Positions 32,978 to 47,538 of a stretch of 64,000 nt of DNA are shown here, piece by piece. Under the pieces are notes generated by a model that did no database searches, was not told the origin of the DNA, and saw nothing but the letters and a program-made list of their open reading frames with translations. The stretch comes from Brassica napus (lineage: Eukaryota > Streptophyta > Magnoliopsida > Brassicales > Brassicaceae): positions 8,225,065 through 8,289,064 of the forward strand of contig NC_063452.1 in NCBI RefSeq assembly GCF_020379485.1, read 5' to 3'. Positions within the stretch are counted from its first letter, which is position 1, and each line of letters begins with the position of its first letter. The translations under genes were made by a program, and so were the position numbers.

Positions 32978-35616
32978 TTCTTTGCACATAGGAAGAAAAG
33001 GAAAATCGCAGTGGAGAAAAACAAAAATGTGGATAATGTGAATTTGAAGCAGAGGAATATTGTTTTGGTTGGAATTAAAATTGATGAAAGTGACAAAGAG
33101 ATATTGCAATGGACACTTGAAGAAGTTGCAGAACATGGAGATTGTGTTGTTGTTGTTCATGTTTGTTCAACTTCTTCTCTTCCTTGTTAGTTAGTTATTT
33201 ATAGTTACTCTTTAGTCTTAACTAAGTTTTATGGAACTTGGATGATATGATTCAGGTCGTGCCTTGAAAAACAAGTCATCATTGGATGGGTACTTAGAAC
33301 TTTACAGTGAATTCTACTCAACAAAGAAGGTAGCTTCACATCTTTTTACGGGTTTATTTCGAGTAAAGACAAGATTTTGACAATTGGGTAACAGAGAATA
33401 TTTGGGGTTTGAGAACAGATTGAGCTCAAAGGAGAAGTTTTGAAGGGAAACTCAGTACAAGGGGTTTTAGTTGAAGAGACAAAGAGATACAACGCTATGT
33501 CCACTATTGTTGGAGTTAAACATCAAAGAAAGTTAGGGTGAGAACTAAACATAGGGAGAAAAGTTTACATATAAAAATTGATATTCTCTTACTAATTTTA
33601 TATATGTTTTATAAGTCTTAAAGTAGCTAAAGGCTGCGCAAAAGAGCTTCCGCCAACAACTGATGTTTTTGGCCATCTACAGAGGAAATATATTCTTTTA
33701 CCAACCACCTCTTGGTTCGTTGGTTCTATTTACATCATTCTTTAAACTGGTTGACAGAAATGGTTTTTGTTCTTCTTGCAGCTCAAAATACAAGTCCAAC
33801 ACCAAGTTCTGAGCTTTATGATGGGACTCTCAGACAAAGACATCGAACTGAAAACCGAAGAATCGACAATTAAAAGCCGAGTTCTCGAGATAACAAGCCA
33901 AGAGAAGAGGAGGGTTTCGGGTAGATCGCTTTCTCTTCCACATGTAGATGTAATGGACCAGAAACCAGGTTGGCCGTTGCTAAGAACAACCACTTTAGCT
34001 ACTCCTGTGGTTCAACATCAGACTCGAAAAGTATCAGTTGTCAACTGGGTCATGAGCTTGCCTGAACGGTTTCCAAATCTGACTTCTCAACAAAGCTTTT
34101 GCGATTCACAACTTAAAGACATACTAAAGGAAATAAACAAATGGTTTAGCTATGATGTTCTTAAGACAGCAACATCTGATTTCTCTTCAGGTACTATCTT
34201 ACACCTCTGTTATTTTTTCTCTTCTCTAAGTCACTTTATGTGCATCTGATTCTTGTTTTTTCTTTTATTACAGAGAATCTAATCGGAAAAGGAGGATGTA
34301 ACGAAGTCTACAAAGGGGTTCTTGAAGATGGGAAAGAAGTTGCGGTGAAAATCTTGAAATCATCTGGTAAAGAAGCAGTGAATGATTTTGTTCAAGAAGT
34401 GAAAATAATCTCTTCTTTGAGTCACCAAAACATCTCTCCTCTGGTCGGTATCTGCGTTTGGTATAACGACCTAATCTCGGTTTACAATCTCTCATCCAGA
34501 GGAAGTTTAGAGGAAGCCCTTCAGGGTTAGCACAATACTACTCCACTCTTTAAACCATCTTTGACACAACATATATTAAGCATGGCTATTTAATTTCTGA
34601 AGGTAAGCATGTATTGGGATGGGAAGAGAGATTCCAGATAGCTATTGGATTAGGGAAAGCTCTTGATTATCTTCATAACCAATGTTCTAATCCTGTGATC
34701 CACAGAGATGTTAAATCTTCCAATGTTCTCCTCTCAGATGAGTTTGAACCTCAGGTATTTGAGAACTAGTGACTCAGAACTCGTAAAATATATTAACAAA
34801 CTCATAACCATTTAAGACCTTTCTTGTGAGAAAAGCTTTCGGATTTCGGGCTTTCGATGTGGGGTTCAAACTCTTGTGGATACACAATACAAAGGGACGT
34901 GGTGGGGACGTTTGGATACCTAGCTCCTGAGTACTTCATGTATGGAAAAGTCAGCGATAAAGTCGATGTTTATGCCTTTGGTGTAGTTTTGCTTGAACTC
35001 ATATCAGGAAGAACTACTATTTCGTCTGATAGCCCAAGAGGACAAGAGAGTTTGGTCATGTGGGTAAGTGTTGGTTTTTTGGTTACTTGTAGCACAAGAA
35101 ACCTACATTGAAACATAAAAAGAGATTACTTGGGTTGCAGGCAATACCGATGATTGAAAAAGGCGATGCAAAAGAGCTCTTGGATCCGAACATTCCAGGG
35201 AGTTTAGATGAGGCACGGTTTCAGAAAACGGTTCTTGCTGCTAGATGTTGCCTTACAAGAGCAGCTACTCACCGTCCCAATATCAGAGAGGTTATAACTG
35301 ATTTCAAGTGTTGGATCCTCTGCTCTAGCAATGAATTGCACCAAGATCTAACCATTTGGTCTAATTTTTATTTACATTTCTGCAGATACTCAAGCTGCTA
35401 AGAGGAGAAGATGAGGTAGAGAAATGGGTGAAGAAAGTGGAAGAAGATGAGGACAGTTTCGATGACGATGAGGTTTACCCAAACTCGAACAAAGATTTAC
35501 ACTTGAGCCTCGCGATGCTGGGCATCGAGGATATTGACTCGGTTTCAGTCGGCAGCATGGAGAGAAGTAACCGTAGCATATTTTCTTCCTCTTCCTCGCA
35601 GGAGCTTCAGTCTTAA
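32978..35616 (+). pseudogene. USP-domain receptor-like cytoplasmic kinase, apparently decaying (At2g16750-like)
   Basis: Exons read as: up to 33185, 33256-33329, 33419-33537, 33616-33714, 33782-34190, 34274-34525, 34603-34754, 34836-35063, 35141-35290, 35386-35616. The N-terminal part is a UspA-like domain (NIVLVGIKIDESDKEIL; GVLVEETKRYNAMSTIVGVK). The kinase domain is complete: glycine loop GKGGCNEVYKG, lysine in VAVKIL, catalytic HRDVKSSN, DFG, and [10 protein letters not shown]. An acidic tail follows, ending in SSSSSQELQS. Problems: no in-frame ATG exists between the stop at 32975-32977 and the first domain; an extra T near 33666-33670 breaks exon 4; and the start of exon 5 is out of phase with exon 4. 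The kinase half could still be translated from a later start. An assembly error is the alternative for the T run. Confidence 0.7.
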
Positions 35617-36116
35617 TTAGGGAGTGTGCTTAGTGTCTCGAGTTTTCTCAGAGATATCAAGCTGGATATAAGTACTCTGACTTGGCTTTTGCTACTACCA
35701 TTGCGGAAAAGAAATGTTTTTTCTTAAGAAAAATCATTGAAACTATAAATAAAAATATACTCAACCAGTTACAAAATAGATTATAAATATAATTAGTTAT
35801 ACAATTTTTGATAAATTCAAAAATTACCCGAAATATAACAATATCTTATAAATTAAAATATCAAAAATTCATTAAAACATCTTATATTTCACAAATTAGA
35901 TATATTAATAGTTCTAAAAGAGGATGTGTTCTACAATTCTTGTATATTACGAAATCTCTATAAAATTATTTGAGATCTTAGTCTCTTACGTGTCGTATTC
36001 ATGTTAATTACCACAATAATCAGTTACATTAGATATTTTTAAGAATTAAAATTATGTAATTGTCACTATTAACATTGCTATTTTAGTTTTTATAAATAAC
36101 TTTTATTTTATTTTTC

Positions 36117-36163
<47 letters not shown>

Positions 36164-36880
36164 AAATATTTCCAAAATGATCTGGCGTGTTTTTTTTTTT
36201 TTTTTTTAAAGTCAGCAATATATAAGTACTTGATTAGTAAACATTAGTTTACATATAATTACTTTTAAACTTTGTTGTAGTTTCTTCTATCCTTAGTATG
36301 AAACAACATATATCAAGTTATATAAATTTTTATAATATATATTTAAAATTAAGAAAAATAATCAAACTAAATGGAAAGAACAAAACTATTCACATTTTAG
36401 CCTAAATATATAAGAAAAACAGTTATAATTTAGAAAAAATTGTTGCAATTCAATATGTTTAAACATAAATAATTAAACTGGTCTAAATTTTGGTAAGTGA
36501 AAACATTTTTAATCTCTCATAAGTGAAAACGAAACATTAATCAATTATTATGATTTAGTTATTTTATAAAAATCAAAATTTGTAACTTTTGATAGTAAAT
36601 TAATAATGAATATAGTAATCAATATTTGTATCATGTTTATGTTCTTATGCACCGACAAAATATCTAGTTATTTTGTAAATATTTATACACTTAGTGAGCC
36701 ACCTGGTAAAATTTTTAAAGATGTAAATCATAGCTAATTATATTCGTGGTTTTTATACCCTTTTTCACTTTAAAATTACGTAAGTTATGCAAGTCAACAC
36801 AAGTATTGTCAAAATCGTTCAGTTTCCATATGTGTAATTTTGGGTAATCATGGCACCGATAGTATATATTAAGAAAATAA
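35617..36880. other. AT-rich intergenic DNA
   Basis: No gene is seen between the kinase stop codon and the bZIP leader. A perfect TA dinucleotide microsatellite of about 37 bp lies at 36121-36157 and an 18-T run follows at about 36190. Confidence 0.5.
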
Positions 36881-37383
36881 AAATGTTGACTGTTTAGAGA
36901 AAAATCTCTGCAACTTGTTCGTACGTCCATGTCCTTCCGCCATCTGTTAACACGCTTCTTATCATCAAATGCACTAGTTGCCTTTTCGTCTCTAGGGCTT
37001 CCTAATATCATCGCCTCTTTCACTCTTAAAACCCTTATCGCCGATTCTCCTCTCAAGCTTCTCAGTTCCAGATTTTGGGTTCGTAATAGCGATTCTACTG
37101 CACTTCTGGTGAAGTTCTTTCACTTGATTCGAGTTTAAAGGGTACGAAATTGGTAATTGGATCTTTAAAATTCTTCTGAATTGCATCAGCCGATTATTAG
37201 AGATATTGATAATTGGATGCTTCACTTTCATCTGAATCGTTTGAATTTGTGTGTTTCCCTCTGTGATTAGGTCTTGAAAGCTCGAGTCTTGTTTGGTTTC
37301 AAGCACAACTGTATCCAGAAAGTGTCTTAATTTTTGTTTGGTAATAAGATCAAACAAAAAGAGTTGAACAAGTTGCTGTAATA
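36881..37383 (+). promoter_or_regulatory. Presumed promoter/5' leader of bZIP23
   Basis: Composition shifts here from AT-rich to mixed, with CT-rich stretches typical of crucifer 5' leaders. A short ORF (36929-37138) lies in it and could act as an upstream ORF, but it has no family signature. I did not find a clear TGTCGACA-type zinc-deficiency element. Confidence 0.35.
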
Positions 37384-38211
37384 ATGGATGACGGTGAGCT
37401 CGAGTTTCCACCTAGCAGCAGTTCCATGGATTCTTTCTTGGAGGAGCTTCTCAAGGACTCTCATGCTTGTACCCACACTCACACTTGTAACCCTCCCGGA
37501 CCAGAGAACACGCATACACACACATGTCTCCATGTCCACACCAAGATCCTTCCTGCTGCTCAGAGCGACGACAAAGAAACTACCGATGACACGTCGGAGT
37601 CTTCAGGGAAGAAGAGCAAGAAGAGGCCTTCGGGGAACAGAGAAGCGGTTAGAAAGTATAGAGAGAAGAAGAAGGCTAAAGCGGCTTCCTTGGAGGATGA
37701 AGTGGTGAGGCTCAGGGCTGTGAATAATCAGCTGATGAAGAGGCTGCAAGGTCAAGCTGCGCTGGAAGCCGAGGTTACGAGGCTCAAGTGTTTGCTTGTG
37801 GATATAAGAGGAAGGATAGAAGGAGAGATTGGTGCCTTCCCTTATCAAAAACCGCAGCCTTTCTCGTATAGGATGCAGCCTTGCAATATGCCGTGCGATG
37901 TTGACGACTTGTACTGCCTTCAGAATGGGAACAGTGGAGAAGGTATATTGATGAATGGGCTAAATGGTTGTGAGTTTGACCAGCTTCAATGCTTGGGTGA
38001 TCAGAATCTAGCTGGCTGTAGTAATGAAAATGGAACATTCAATGTGGATGCATCTGGTGCTAATAAGAGTAAAGGTGAAACTATAACACCTTAGGATCTA
38101 TTTAGTAGAGGTACTTTTAATACAGTTTTCTTTTATGTTATGATCTCTTGAACTCGTGGTGTTTGATCTTGTTTTGCAACAGGTGGGACATGTGCAGCTA
38201 AAGCAGTTTAA
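37384..38211 (+). CDS. bZIP23: F-group bZIP transcription factor, zinc sensor (bZIP23-like)
   Basis: Two exons, 37384-38074 and 38183-38211 (720 nt, 239 aa), intron GT-AG. The 29-nt last exon supplies the conserved end GGTCAAKAV; without splicing the frame would end at 38094. The N-terminus has the acidic MDSFLEELLKD motif. Next is a Cys/His-rich zinc-sensor region in two blocks (HACTHTHTCN, about residues 28-37; HTHTCLHVH, about 45-53). Then comes the basic region (NREAVRKYREKKKAKAASLE) and a leucine zipper (VVRLRAVNNQLMKRL). In Arabidopsis bZIP19 and bZIP23 bind zinc through this motif and switch on ZIP transporters under zinc deficiency. Family, motif and gene order (At2g16770) agree. All landmarks look intact, so I expect a functional gene. 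Confidence 0.93.
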
Positions 38212-38736
38212 AGTATCATCATCAATCATGTAGTGCTATTAATTTTCACAAGGCTATAGTTATTGTTTTCCAATAAGTAGTAGAGTTCAACTGCATCACC
38301 AGCTCTCTTCAGGCCCCCCTTTGTGCTATTATCATTTTTTATAGTCTCTTTTTGTTTCTTCTCATGTAATTGCATTTCCTTGTTGAGCTAGTAGCAAGAC
38401 TTGTTAATATTCAAATCGAATTATGCCCAGTGATCTTGCCGTTTGGTTTTGTATTTTGGTTCTTTATGCTCTTATGTTGTGAGATTATAATGATTCTTAA
38501 ATCTAACAATAAGCAGGTTCAGTATTAACACAGCAACTGAACTGTTGCAGGCTCCGTTTTGGATCTAGAGTCTAATTTTAGCCACAAAGTCAAATTTTGC
38601 AACAGAGAATTCATAAGAAATCAACAAAATCTAAACATGGTACATTACGAAACAGAGATGCCATAATACAGACAAAGATGGTTTTTTAGACACTATTGTC
38701 TTGAGTAATGGAGAGACCAATTAATTTCTTCATTTT
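38212..38736. other. Intergenic region between bZIP23 and MSI2 (tail-to-tail)
   Basis: It holds both 3' UTRs. No other gene is seen. Confidence 0.5.
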
Positions 38737-40610
<1,874 letters not shown>

Positions 40611-40611
40611 C

Positions 40612-40633
40612 TCTCTCTCTCTCTCTCTCTTCT
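40612..40633. repeat. CT microsatellite in the MSI2 5' leader
   Basis: An uninterrupted CT run lies immediately upstream of the MSI2 ATG (GA repeat on the coding strand). A second, shorter run is at about 40652-40664. GA-rich tracts near start sites can be GAGA-type elements; no effect is shown here. Confidence 0.8.
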
Positions 40634-42300
40634 CTCAATCTAGAATCGACTTCTCTCTCTCTCTTAGTCTCTTTGATCTGTGTGTCGAGGGTTTTCTCTG
40701 TTCTATTTTCCCGCCAAAGAGATGCGGAGAGACGGCGGTTTGCGATGTACATGCGAGTTGTCTGAGCTTTCTTCAAATGGACGATGTGCCGTTTTTTGGT
40801 TGAAGTCCAGCATGCATGTGTTCTGTATTATTTCGAGTTATGAATTTATGGGCTTTCATAGCCAAGACCCACACTCTTAATTAAGTTTGTAATATTGCAA
40901 TATGGTCCAATTTTTGGTATCTTACAAGTTCGCATTTTGCTGAACGACAATGATTTGAAATAGAATTTCTTATGCTCTAAGTTTAATGCCATTTATGTAA
41001 TGACATAATCATGATGTTAATAATGGGTAAAAAACAATAAGTTTACTCAAAACCAGTAAAATTTGAAACTCTTAACCTGTATTTTTAGTATTTAATTTGG
41101 TCAGATACTAGTTTGTAAATTAGCTTATCAGGTTTACTCTATTTAATTTCTGGGTATTCTAAGTATTTTGTTAAAATTTATTATTAAATAAAACGACTGT
41201 GTTTTATATTTATCTTAAAACCTAAATTTTATCTTTCGCGACACTTCGACTATAACCACAATTCTCAAATCAAAAAATCAAAGATGCTTTTGGCGACGAT
41301 TCCGACATAGGCTATGCGGCAACGATTCATGTTTTCTGGTGATAAGGGTTCTTGAGTTTTCTGACAAAGAAGTTTTGGTTTGGCTCATTGCTTTCTAGGT
41401 GATACGGTTTCATTAGTAAAATTAAATTTTCTCTTGTGATAAATTTTTTGTCAATTTAGATCTTGTTGCTTATGTTCTGGTTGTAGATTTTATTCCATGT
41501 GTTTTGGTGAGAAATGAGAAATGAGGTTTTGTATGTTGGTTGATTTATTGAGTCTAGCTTTGAAACATTTCAAACTTTCTCTCTGAACTCGGAAGAATGT
41601 GTTCTCATTTAACTTGTGTGGTTGATTTGCACGTTGTTGTTGACTAATTTTTGTTTTTGATTAATTTTCCGAATTTTTGAATCTTTTGTTTTGATTGATA
41701 GGTTTCAAACACAACAATACATTCTGGTTAAGTCTTGTCAAGCTAGATTTGGCTTTGGATGTTGGTTTGAGAAGACTGGTGCTTTACTTATAGTTTCTCA
41801 AGCTTTGGTTAGTGACTTTTTGGTAGGTTTGTAGTCTTCTCAAGCTTTGGTTAGTGACTTTTTGGTAGGTTTACAGTCTTCTCAAGCTTTTGTTTGAGGT
41901 TCTTTGGTTCTTTGAAAGTTAAGTAGGAATGCCATTTAGGATGATTTATTTGTTATGTCAAACAGTATCTTGAGTTTCTACTCCTGACCTTGTTATTCAT
42001 ACGTTATTTGCTTGATTGATGTTGTTTGCTTTTAAGTTGTAACACATTTCATTATCCTGAGTTGTTTTCCCTTGGTTAGCTATTTTGAGTCTTTGTTTGA
42101 CCATATAATATATTAATCATTATCATTATAAGTTAAAATGGATAAGTAACTTAACTATTAGTGTTGTTGCCTTTTAGGTGATAATTTATCAACTAAACTT
42201 GTGTTGTTGAACTTTTATGACATAGCTGCATAAAGATTATGTGATTAACATGTAATAGTATTAACTTAAATTTTGTAACTGTTTACAAGTTTTGTACAAT
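40634..42300. other. Region between MSI2 and the hAT relic
   Basis: The first 200 bp should include the MSI2 promoter. The remainder is AT/TG-rich with no supported coding sequence; it may be the 5' part of the decayed hAT element downstream. It contains the repeat described separately at 41798. Confidence 0.4.
41798..41890 (+). repeat. Short tandem repeat, unit about 40-46 bp
   Basis: The phrase TCTCAAGCTTTGGTTAGTGA starts at about 41797 and 41838, each copy running on through CTTTTTGGTAGGTTTGTAGTC. A third, truncated copy begins at about 41878. It is non-coding. Confidence 0.8.
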
Positions 42301-42352
42301 TGATTCACAAACACTCGAAACAGTAGCAGTTCTTTATGTTGAGAATGAGTAA

Positions 42353-44300
42353 ATGGAGATTGTTAATGATGATGAAACAGAAAATCAAGGACCAACACAA
42401 AGTGAAACTCATCATATTCAAGCAACTGAAACAATAAGTCATTCAAAACGGGCTAAGTTTCTTGTTTTGAAAGATGTTTTTCCAGGCATATGGAAAAAGA
42501 ATGATTCGTTGCATCCATTGTAATAAGAAATCAATATCAGAATTTGCATAAGGAACATCTGTTTTGAAATGACATTTGGGATTATGTCAAAAAAAGTCTC
42601 ATGTGTTAAGTGATGAATATGTGTATGATCACAAAGTAGATTGTAATATGATCAGTGAGATCATTATTTACCATAATCAGCCTTTCAAATATGTTGAGTA
42701 TGAGATGGTTAGGGCTACGGAAAATTAATTGAATCCAAAATGTCAGCATATATGTAGGCAAATAGCTGGAATTGATATTTATAAACGATTTGAGGAAGAA
42801 AAAGAGAAGTTGGAGAGAATGTTAGCAGAATTCGAAGGTCGGGTATCTCTTAAATCAGATATGTGGCCAGCTTCTACCACTATGATAGGATATATTTGTT
42901 TAACAACACACTATGTTGATGATAGCATAAAGTTGAACAATAAGATATTAGCCTTTTGTGGTTTGAAACCTCCGCATACTGGTGAAAAAGTAGCTAATAA
43001 ACTTCTTAGTTGTTTGAAGGAGTGAGAATTAGAGAAAAAAGTATTCTCTATAACCTTGAATGATGCTTCTTATAAAGATAGTATGCAGAAGATCCTTAAT
43101 CATAAAAAATTCCTTAAGTATCGACTTCAAATGATTAGTAGAAATGGTTCATGTTAGATGTTGTGCACACATTTTGAATTCTCATAGTGAAATAAGGGTT
43201 AGAACTAGCTGTTGTTCTTCGGAAAAATATTCGAGAGTGTTAAGTTTGTCAAAGCATATGGATCAATGATATAATCATTTATAGTAAGTGTTCAAAGTGC
43301 ATGGGTTAAAAATGGAGATATGTTGTCTACAAATCTACCAATAAGATGGAATTTGACTTATGATATGCTCGCTAGAGCTCTGAAGTTTTGTGATGCATTC
43401 TCTAGTTTGAAAGAGTGTGATAGGAGTTCCAAATCACTGCCTTCAGAGGATGAGTGGGATCGAGGAGAAAAAAATTGTGAGTTTTTAAAACCTTTCAACG
43501 CTAATACCACATTCTTCTTGGGTGTTAGATATCACACAACTAATTTATATTGTGTACAAGTGTAGAAAATTTAGAAGTTATTGATGATGTATTACAGTGA
43601 AACAAATGGCAAAGAAAATGAAAATTAAGTTTTTTAAGCATTGGGATGAGTACAGTCTCATTTTAACTATGAGGACAATTTTAGATCCAAAATTAAAGTT
43701 GCAAATACTTATAACTACTTATGATAAAGTGGATCGGAGAACTGCTGAGAAAAAGTTGAAGTTATTAAAAAGAATTTGAAAATGCTTTATGAAGAATATG
43801 GAACTAAGTTTTGAATTTGTTTTTCAACTTCTTCAGCAACACCAACTCCACATGAGATTTTCACTAAATCATCATTAGAAGATGATCTGAATTATGTAAG
43901 TTTTCCGGTTTATAAATCCATATCATTGTCTTTTTATCTATCTAATGTGATGGTTGTTTAATACATTTACATAAGAGATGTTTGAACTTGAGTGAAGCAT
44001 CCAACCTAGTCTAGACAATAAGAAGACGAATTTGAAGATTTATTTAGAAGAACCAATACTAGATTTGATGTCTTTTAGGACACAAAGGTTTTATGTTATT
44101 GGAAAGACCAAGGAGTATATCGATTTGGTGATTAGCTTCCTTCATATGTGATTTGCTCAGCATTCCAATCACTATGGTGGCAACAAAATCAACATTTACC
44201 ATTGGAGGGTGGGTGATGAGTTTTTACAAAACCACCTCATTCCAAAAATGTCCAAGAATTGTTTTGTACTTGAAATTGGGTAAGAATTTTTGCTGAATTT
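42353..44300 (+). pseudogene. Decayed hAT-family transposase (BED/RICESLEEPER type)
   Basis: Open pieces in three frames read as a degraded hAT transposase. A BED-zinc-finger-like start (KRAKFLVLKDVFPGIWKKND, 42440-42520) is followed by the middle domain (GRVSLKSDMWPASTTMIGYI, with TTHYVDDS and ILAFCGLKPPHTG; 42729-43025). Further fragments are at 43320-43565 (NLPIRWNLTYDML) and 43597-43779. The dimerisation region is at about 44150-44290 (DLLSIPITMVATKSTF, then IGGWVMS), recognisably the conserved hAT C-terminus. Several stops and frameshifts separate the pieces. The element cannot encode active transposase. Terminal repeats were not identified. Confidence 0.8.
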
Positions 44301-45502
44301 GAATGTAAAATTATTATGTTTGATATTGTATATTCTTATTTCATATATAAACTTTTATGTATCTACAGATTATCAGGCGATGTTGAACATTGTTTTTATG
44401 AAGACAAGGATACTACAACCATAACAAATAGCTTTGGGATATGAGTTTATGATTTATGGTTTTGAAAAGTTTAACTACATTAATTTGTTTTGTAATCATG
44501 TGTTAATCTAATGTTTTTGTCATTCATGTTGATTATTTTGACTTTTGAATTAATTGTTGAATCATGCATGAATTGAATTATGTGTATGTTGTATATTCAG
44601 TTTTTATAAACTAGAGAAACTATAACGAACACTCTTTAAATAATAATTAATTAGAATTATTACAAATTTAAATGACCAACACACAAAGTAAAATTAACAA
44701 GATTGTGTGATGGAAACATGAATGAAAATTAAATTGTCAACATATTTATCAATGTTAATTTAATTTAAAAAACACACAAGAAAAAAAATTTGGGTACACA
44801 TGGACTACCCTAAACTTATAAAGTTTTATTTGGGTTATCCTATTGGTACATAGTTTTTTGGGTGTTTTAGTTTAGGTTGTTTTGGGCGAGTTTATCTCGG
44901 GTTCAAGTCGGATATGACTATTTTACCATGACAACATTCCTAGACATTTCCTATATATTATTTGAAAATTATTTTTGAAAATGCTACATTCTATTTTATA
45001 TTAGTTACATTTTAATTTTGCTTAGTTGTCATAAGTTTTTACATCAAATCTAAAACCAATATTTTATCCTCTAGAATATTTATTAACCTAACACATTAAT
45101 TCACGTTTGTTATTAGAACTAACAATATTGTTTTGTATTAATCCCACATATTTTAATTCACGTTTGTTAATAGAACCAACAATAAGTTTTTGTATTAACC
45201 CCACATATTTTAATCAAACAAGAAATTTTAGGGGATTGATTGACATTATCAAGTGTAATAATGTTTTTTTCAATTCTAATACTTATTGTCTGAATTTAAA
45301 TATAACAATGTTTTCAATGTTTGATTATAAAAATGTAGACGACAATATAAATTCAATTGTAGAATTTTATGATGCTTAAATCCTGCATAAATGCGAGTTT
45401 TTGTCTAATACTTCTTTTGTATCAAAATAAGTGGGTTTTTAGGTTTTTGCACACCGATTAAAAAAATTACAAACTTTTATTCAAATTGCCTAATATCAAT
45501 AA
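44301..45502. other. AT-rich flank of the hAT relic
   Basis: No gene. It includes a two-copy tandem duplication at 45100-45215 (unit about 57 bp, with TTCACGTTTGTTA and CCCACATATTTTAA). Confidence 0.5.
45100..45215 (+). repeat. Two-copy tandem duplication (about 57 bp)
   Basis: Copies begin TTCACGTTTGTTA at about 45100 and 45157 and run through TGTATTAA(T/C)CCCACATATT. They differ at several positions. The ORF over them is a by-product. Confidence 0.7.
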
Positions 45503-45735
45503 TTAGACGCTGATCCGCGCGTCCGCGCGGGTGTGATTTTTTTAGTAAAAATGATTAGTTTATATATATTTAACATTATAGATATATAACATTTATCATA
45601 TTACTTATATGTTTATATGACATTCTTATTGTTTGGAATTTTTTAAAGATATTTAGTTCCTTTATTTGGTTGTTTATATCTAATATATTTGTACGTTATA
45701 AAAATCTGGAATATAAATTAAAACAATATATAAGA

Positions 45736-45767
<32 letters not shown>

Positions 45768-46584
45768 TTATGTTACCTAACCATTCATCCTCTTCTCGAC
45801 TTTGATACGTGTATTCAAAGCGTGAGATAATTTCAATTTAATTTTTCATTTAATAGAATGTCAAATATGCTTACATTTGAGTTTAATTTCTATATTTTAG
45901 AGTTTATTTATACTAAACGTGACATATAAGTTTTATATTAAAATGTTTTGACAGTAAATGTAAATATTTTCTTTTGTTTTTTCTAATATATTAATTATTT
46001 AACTTTGTGGAATTTTGTTTAACTTTTACTAAATTTATTTATTATTACTAAATTTATTTATTACATAATCAATTTTTAGAAATTATTATAATTTGTATTA
46101 GCCACAATTTAATGATGATAATATTAAATTTCCTTGACCAACATTGTGTATAAACGTATTTAGTAAACACTTATATACTTAATTACATATATATCATTAA
46201 CTATTTATGAATAATTTTTATGTAATTAAATTTTTAAGAGTTGTAATTGATTTGAAAATGGGTTTTGAAATATTTATACTGGATTTAAACTTGGACATTT
46301 GTTAATCAATTGGGCTTCTTAGTATGAGATGCTTTGTTTTTTATATTGTTCTAAAATATTAAGAGAAGCAAAATTGATTGGCATTATAGACATTTGATTC
46401 GCTAATGGACCTGTATTTAGTTGAACCATAAGCAAACGGGTAAATGACCAACCAATAAGCAAACGTGGGTCAAATTTAATGAAATGGTTTAATAATGTTA
46501 TAAAACGACTGTGTATAAACTCAATGGCATTTAACTGTAAAATTTAAAGAATAATCAGGGTTAAGTTCTGTTTAATAGATTAGA
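45503..46584 (-). mobile_element. Short non-autonomous Helitron, minus strand
   Basis: Read on the minus strand it starts TCTAATCTATTAAACAG after A (complement of 46585 T). It ends with a GC-rich hairpin (CCGCGCGGACGCGCGG), a short spacer and CTAA before T. CTAA fits the CTRR rule. A second possible start lies 15 bp further out (46599). No coding is seen. A TA microsatellite is at about 45737-45759. Confidence 0.6.
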
Positions 46585-46885
46585 TATTAATAGATTAGAT
46601 AACTATAGATAATTTGACCACTGCAGAATACAAATGATCAATAATACCAAATTACATTTACTTTTACAAAACTTGAAAATATCATTTAAAATGAAAGAAT
46701 TTTTTTTTAAAATATCACTTAAATGATATGGAGGAAGTAATAATGTAATGGTAGAATTGGTCTGGTTTTCATTATTCAAAAAAATAAAATAAAAATACTA
46801 CATCAGTAATCATTATAGTGTCTCTTTTAACAGACAATCATTACTTATTATATTGACGAGACAGTGTAATCCTCATGGAGAAAAT

Positions 46886-47310
46886 TTACATTGAAAAAGA
46901 GAACATAGAAATAGGAAACATATGAACAAGCTGATCGTTCAGAAAACTTTGATAATATGTCTGCAACTTTGTTATTTCTCCGTGGTGCCCAACGAAATTC
47001 ACATGAATTAAACTCCAAAGCCAAACATTATTCTCCCTTATCCAGTTGTGTAGTCTGGAGTTCTGCTTCTTATGCATAGCCAAATTATGAAGTTGGTTTA
47101 CTATCTCCTTCAAAAATAACGTTCTTGTAACCTTTATAATCCATGCACCTTGCAAAGCAAAAACCAGAGCTTGTACTTCCGATTCAAGACTATTTGTCAA
47201 ATTGTCATGTCTACTCTGTCCTGCCCCTTGAAGTGAACCGTTTGAATTTCTGAAGATCCAACCTGGGTTTCGATATTAGACCAACCTCCATCATAGTTAC
47301 ACTTCATATA
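46886..47310 (-). pseudogene. RNase H-like (RVT_3 type) relic of a non-LTR element
   Basis: Two frames joined by a break near 47215-47250 read as the plant RVT_3 RNase H domain. There is an upstream fragment with KCNYDGGWSN, a middle ending in NSLESEVQALVFALQGA, then TLFLKEIVNQLHNL and HNWIREN. The conserved first acidic residue and the S/AE-A-A-AL-type helix are recognisable. Such domains end plant LINE polyproteins. No reverse transcriptase is adjacent, and the frame is broken. Confidence 0.6.
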
Positions 47311-47538
47311 GTTCTCTGGTGAGCTACCTCCATTTTGATATCAGGAACATATGTGTCTGGTTCGTGAGTAGTAGGGACTGTGTATAATGCAGAACTCCAT
47401 TCTCCAGTTTCTTTCCTTGCTCAAAATACATTCTTACTCACAATGATAGTTTTTTTAAAAGTTATTTATTGGGTAGTACATGTTGAATACAAAGATGAAT
47501 ATTAATAAACAATGGGCCGATAATTTAATAAATCTTTC

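Noticed and set aside
36929..37138. 69-codon ORF upstream of bZIP23 as a separate gene
   Set aside because: No recognisable domain and located in the presumed 5' leader; at most an upstream ORF.
41924..44942. Candidate terminal repeats TAGGAATG... for the hAT relic
   Set aside because: The two ends match for only about eight bases and the 8-bp flanks (AAGTTAAG and GACATTTC) do not agree, so boundaries are not supported.
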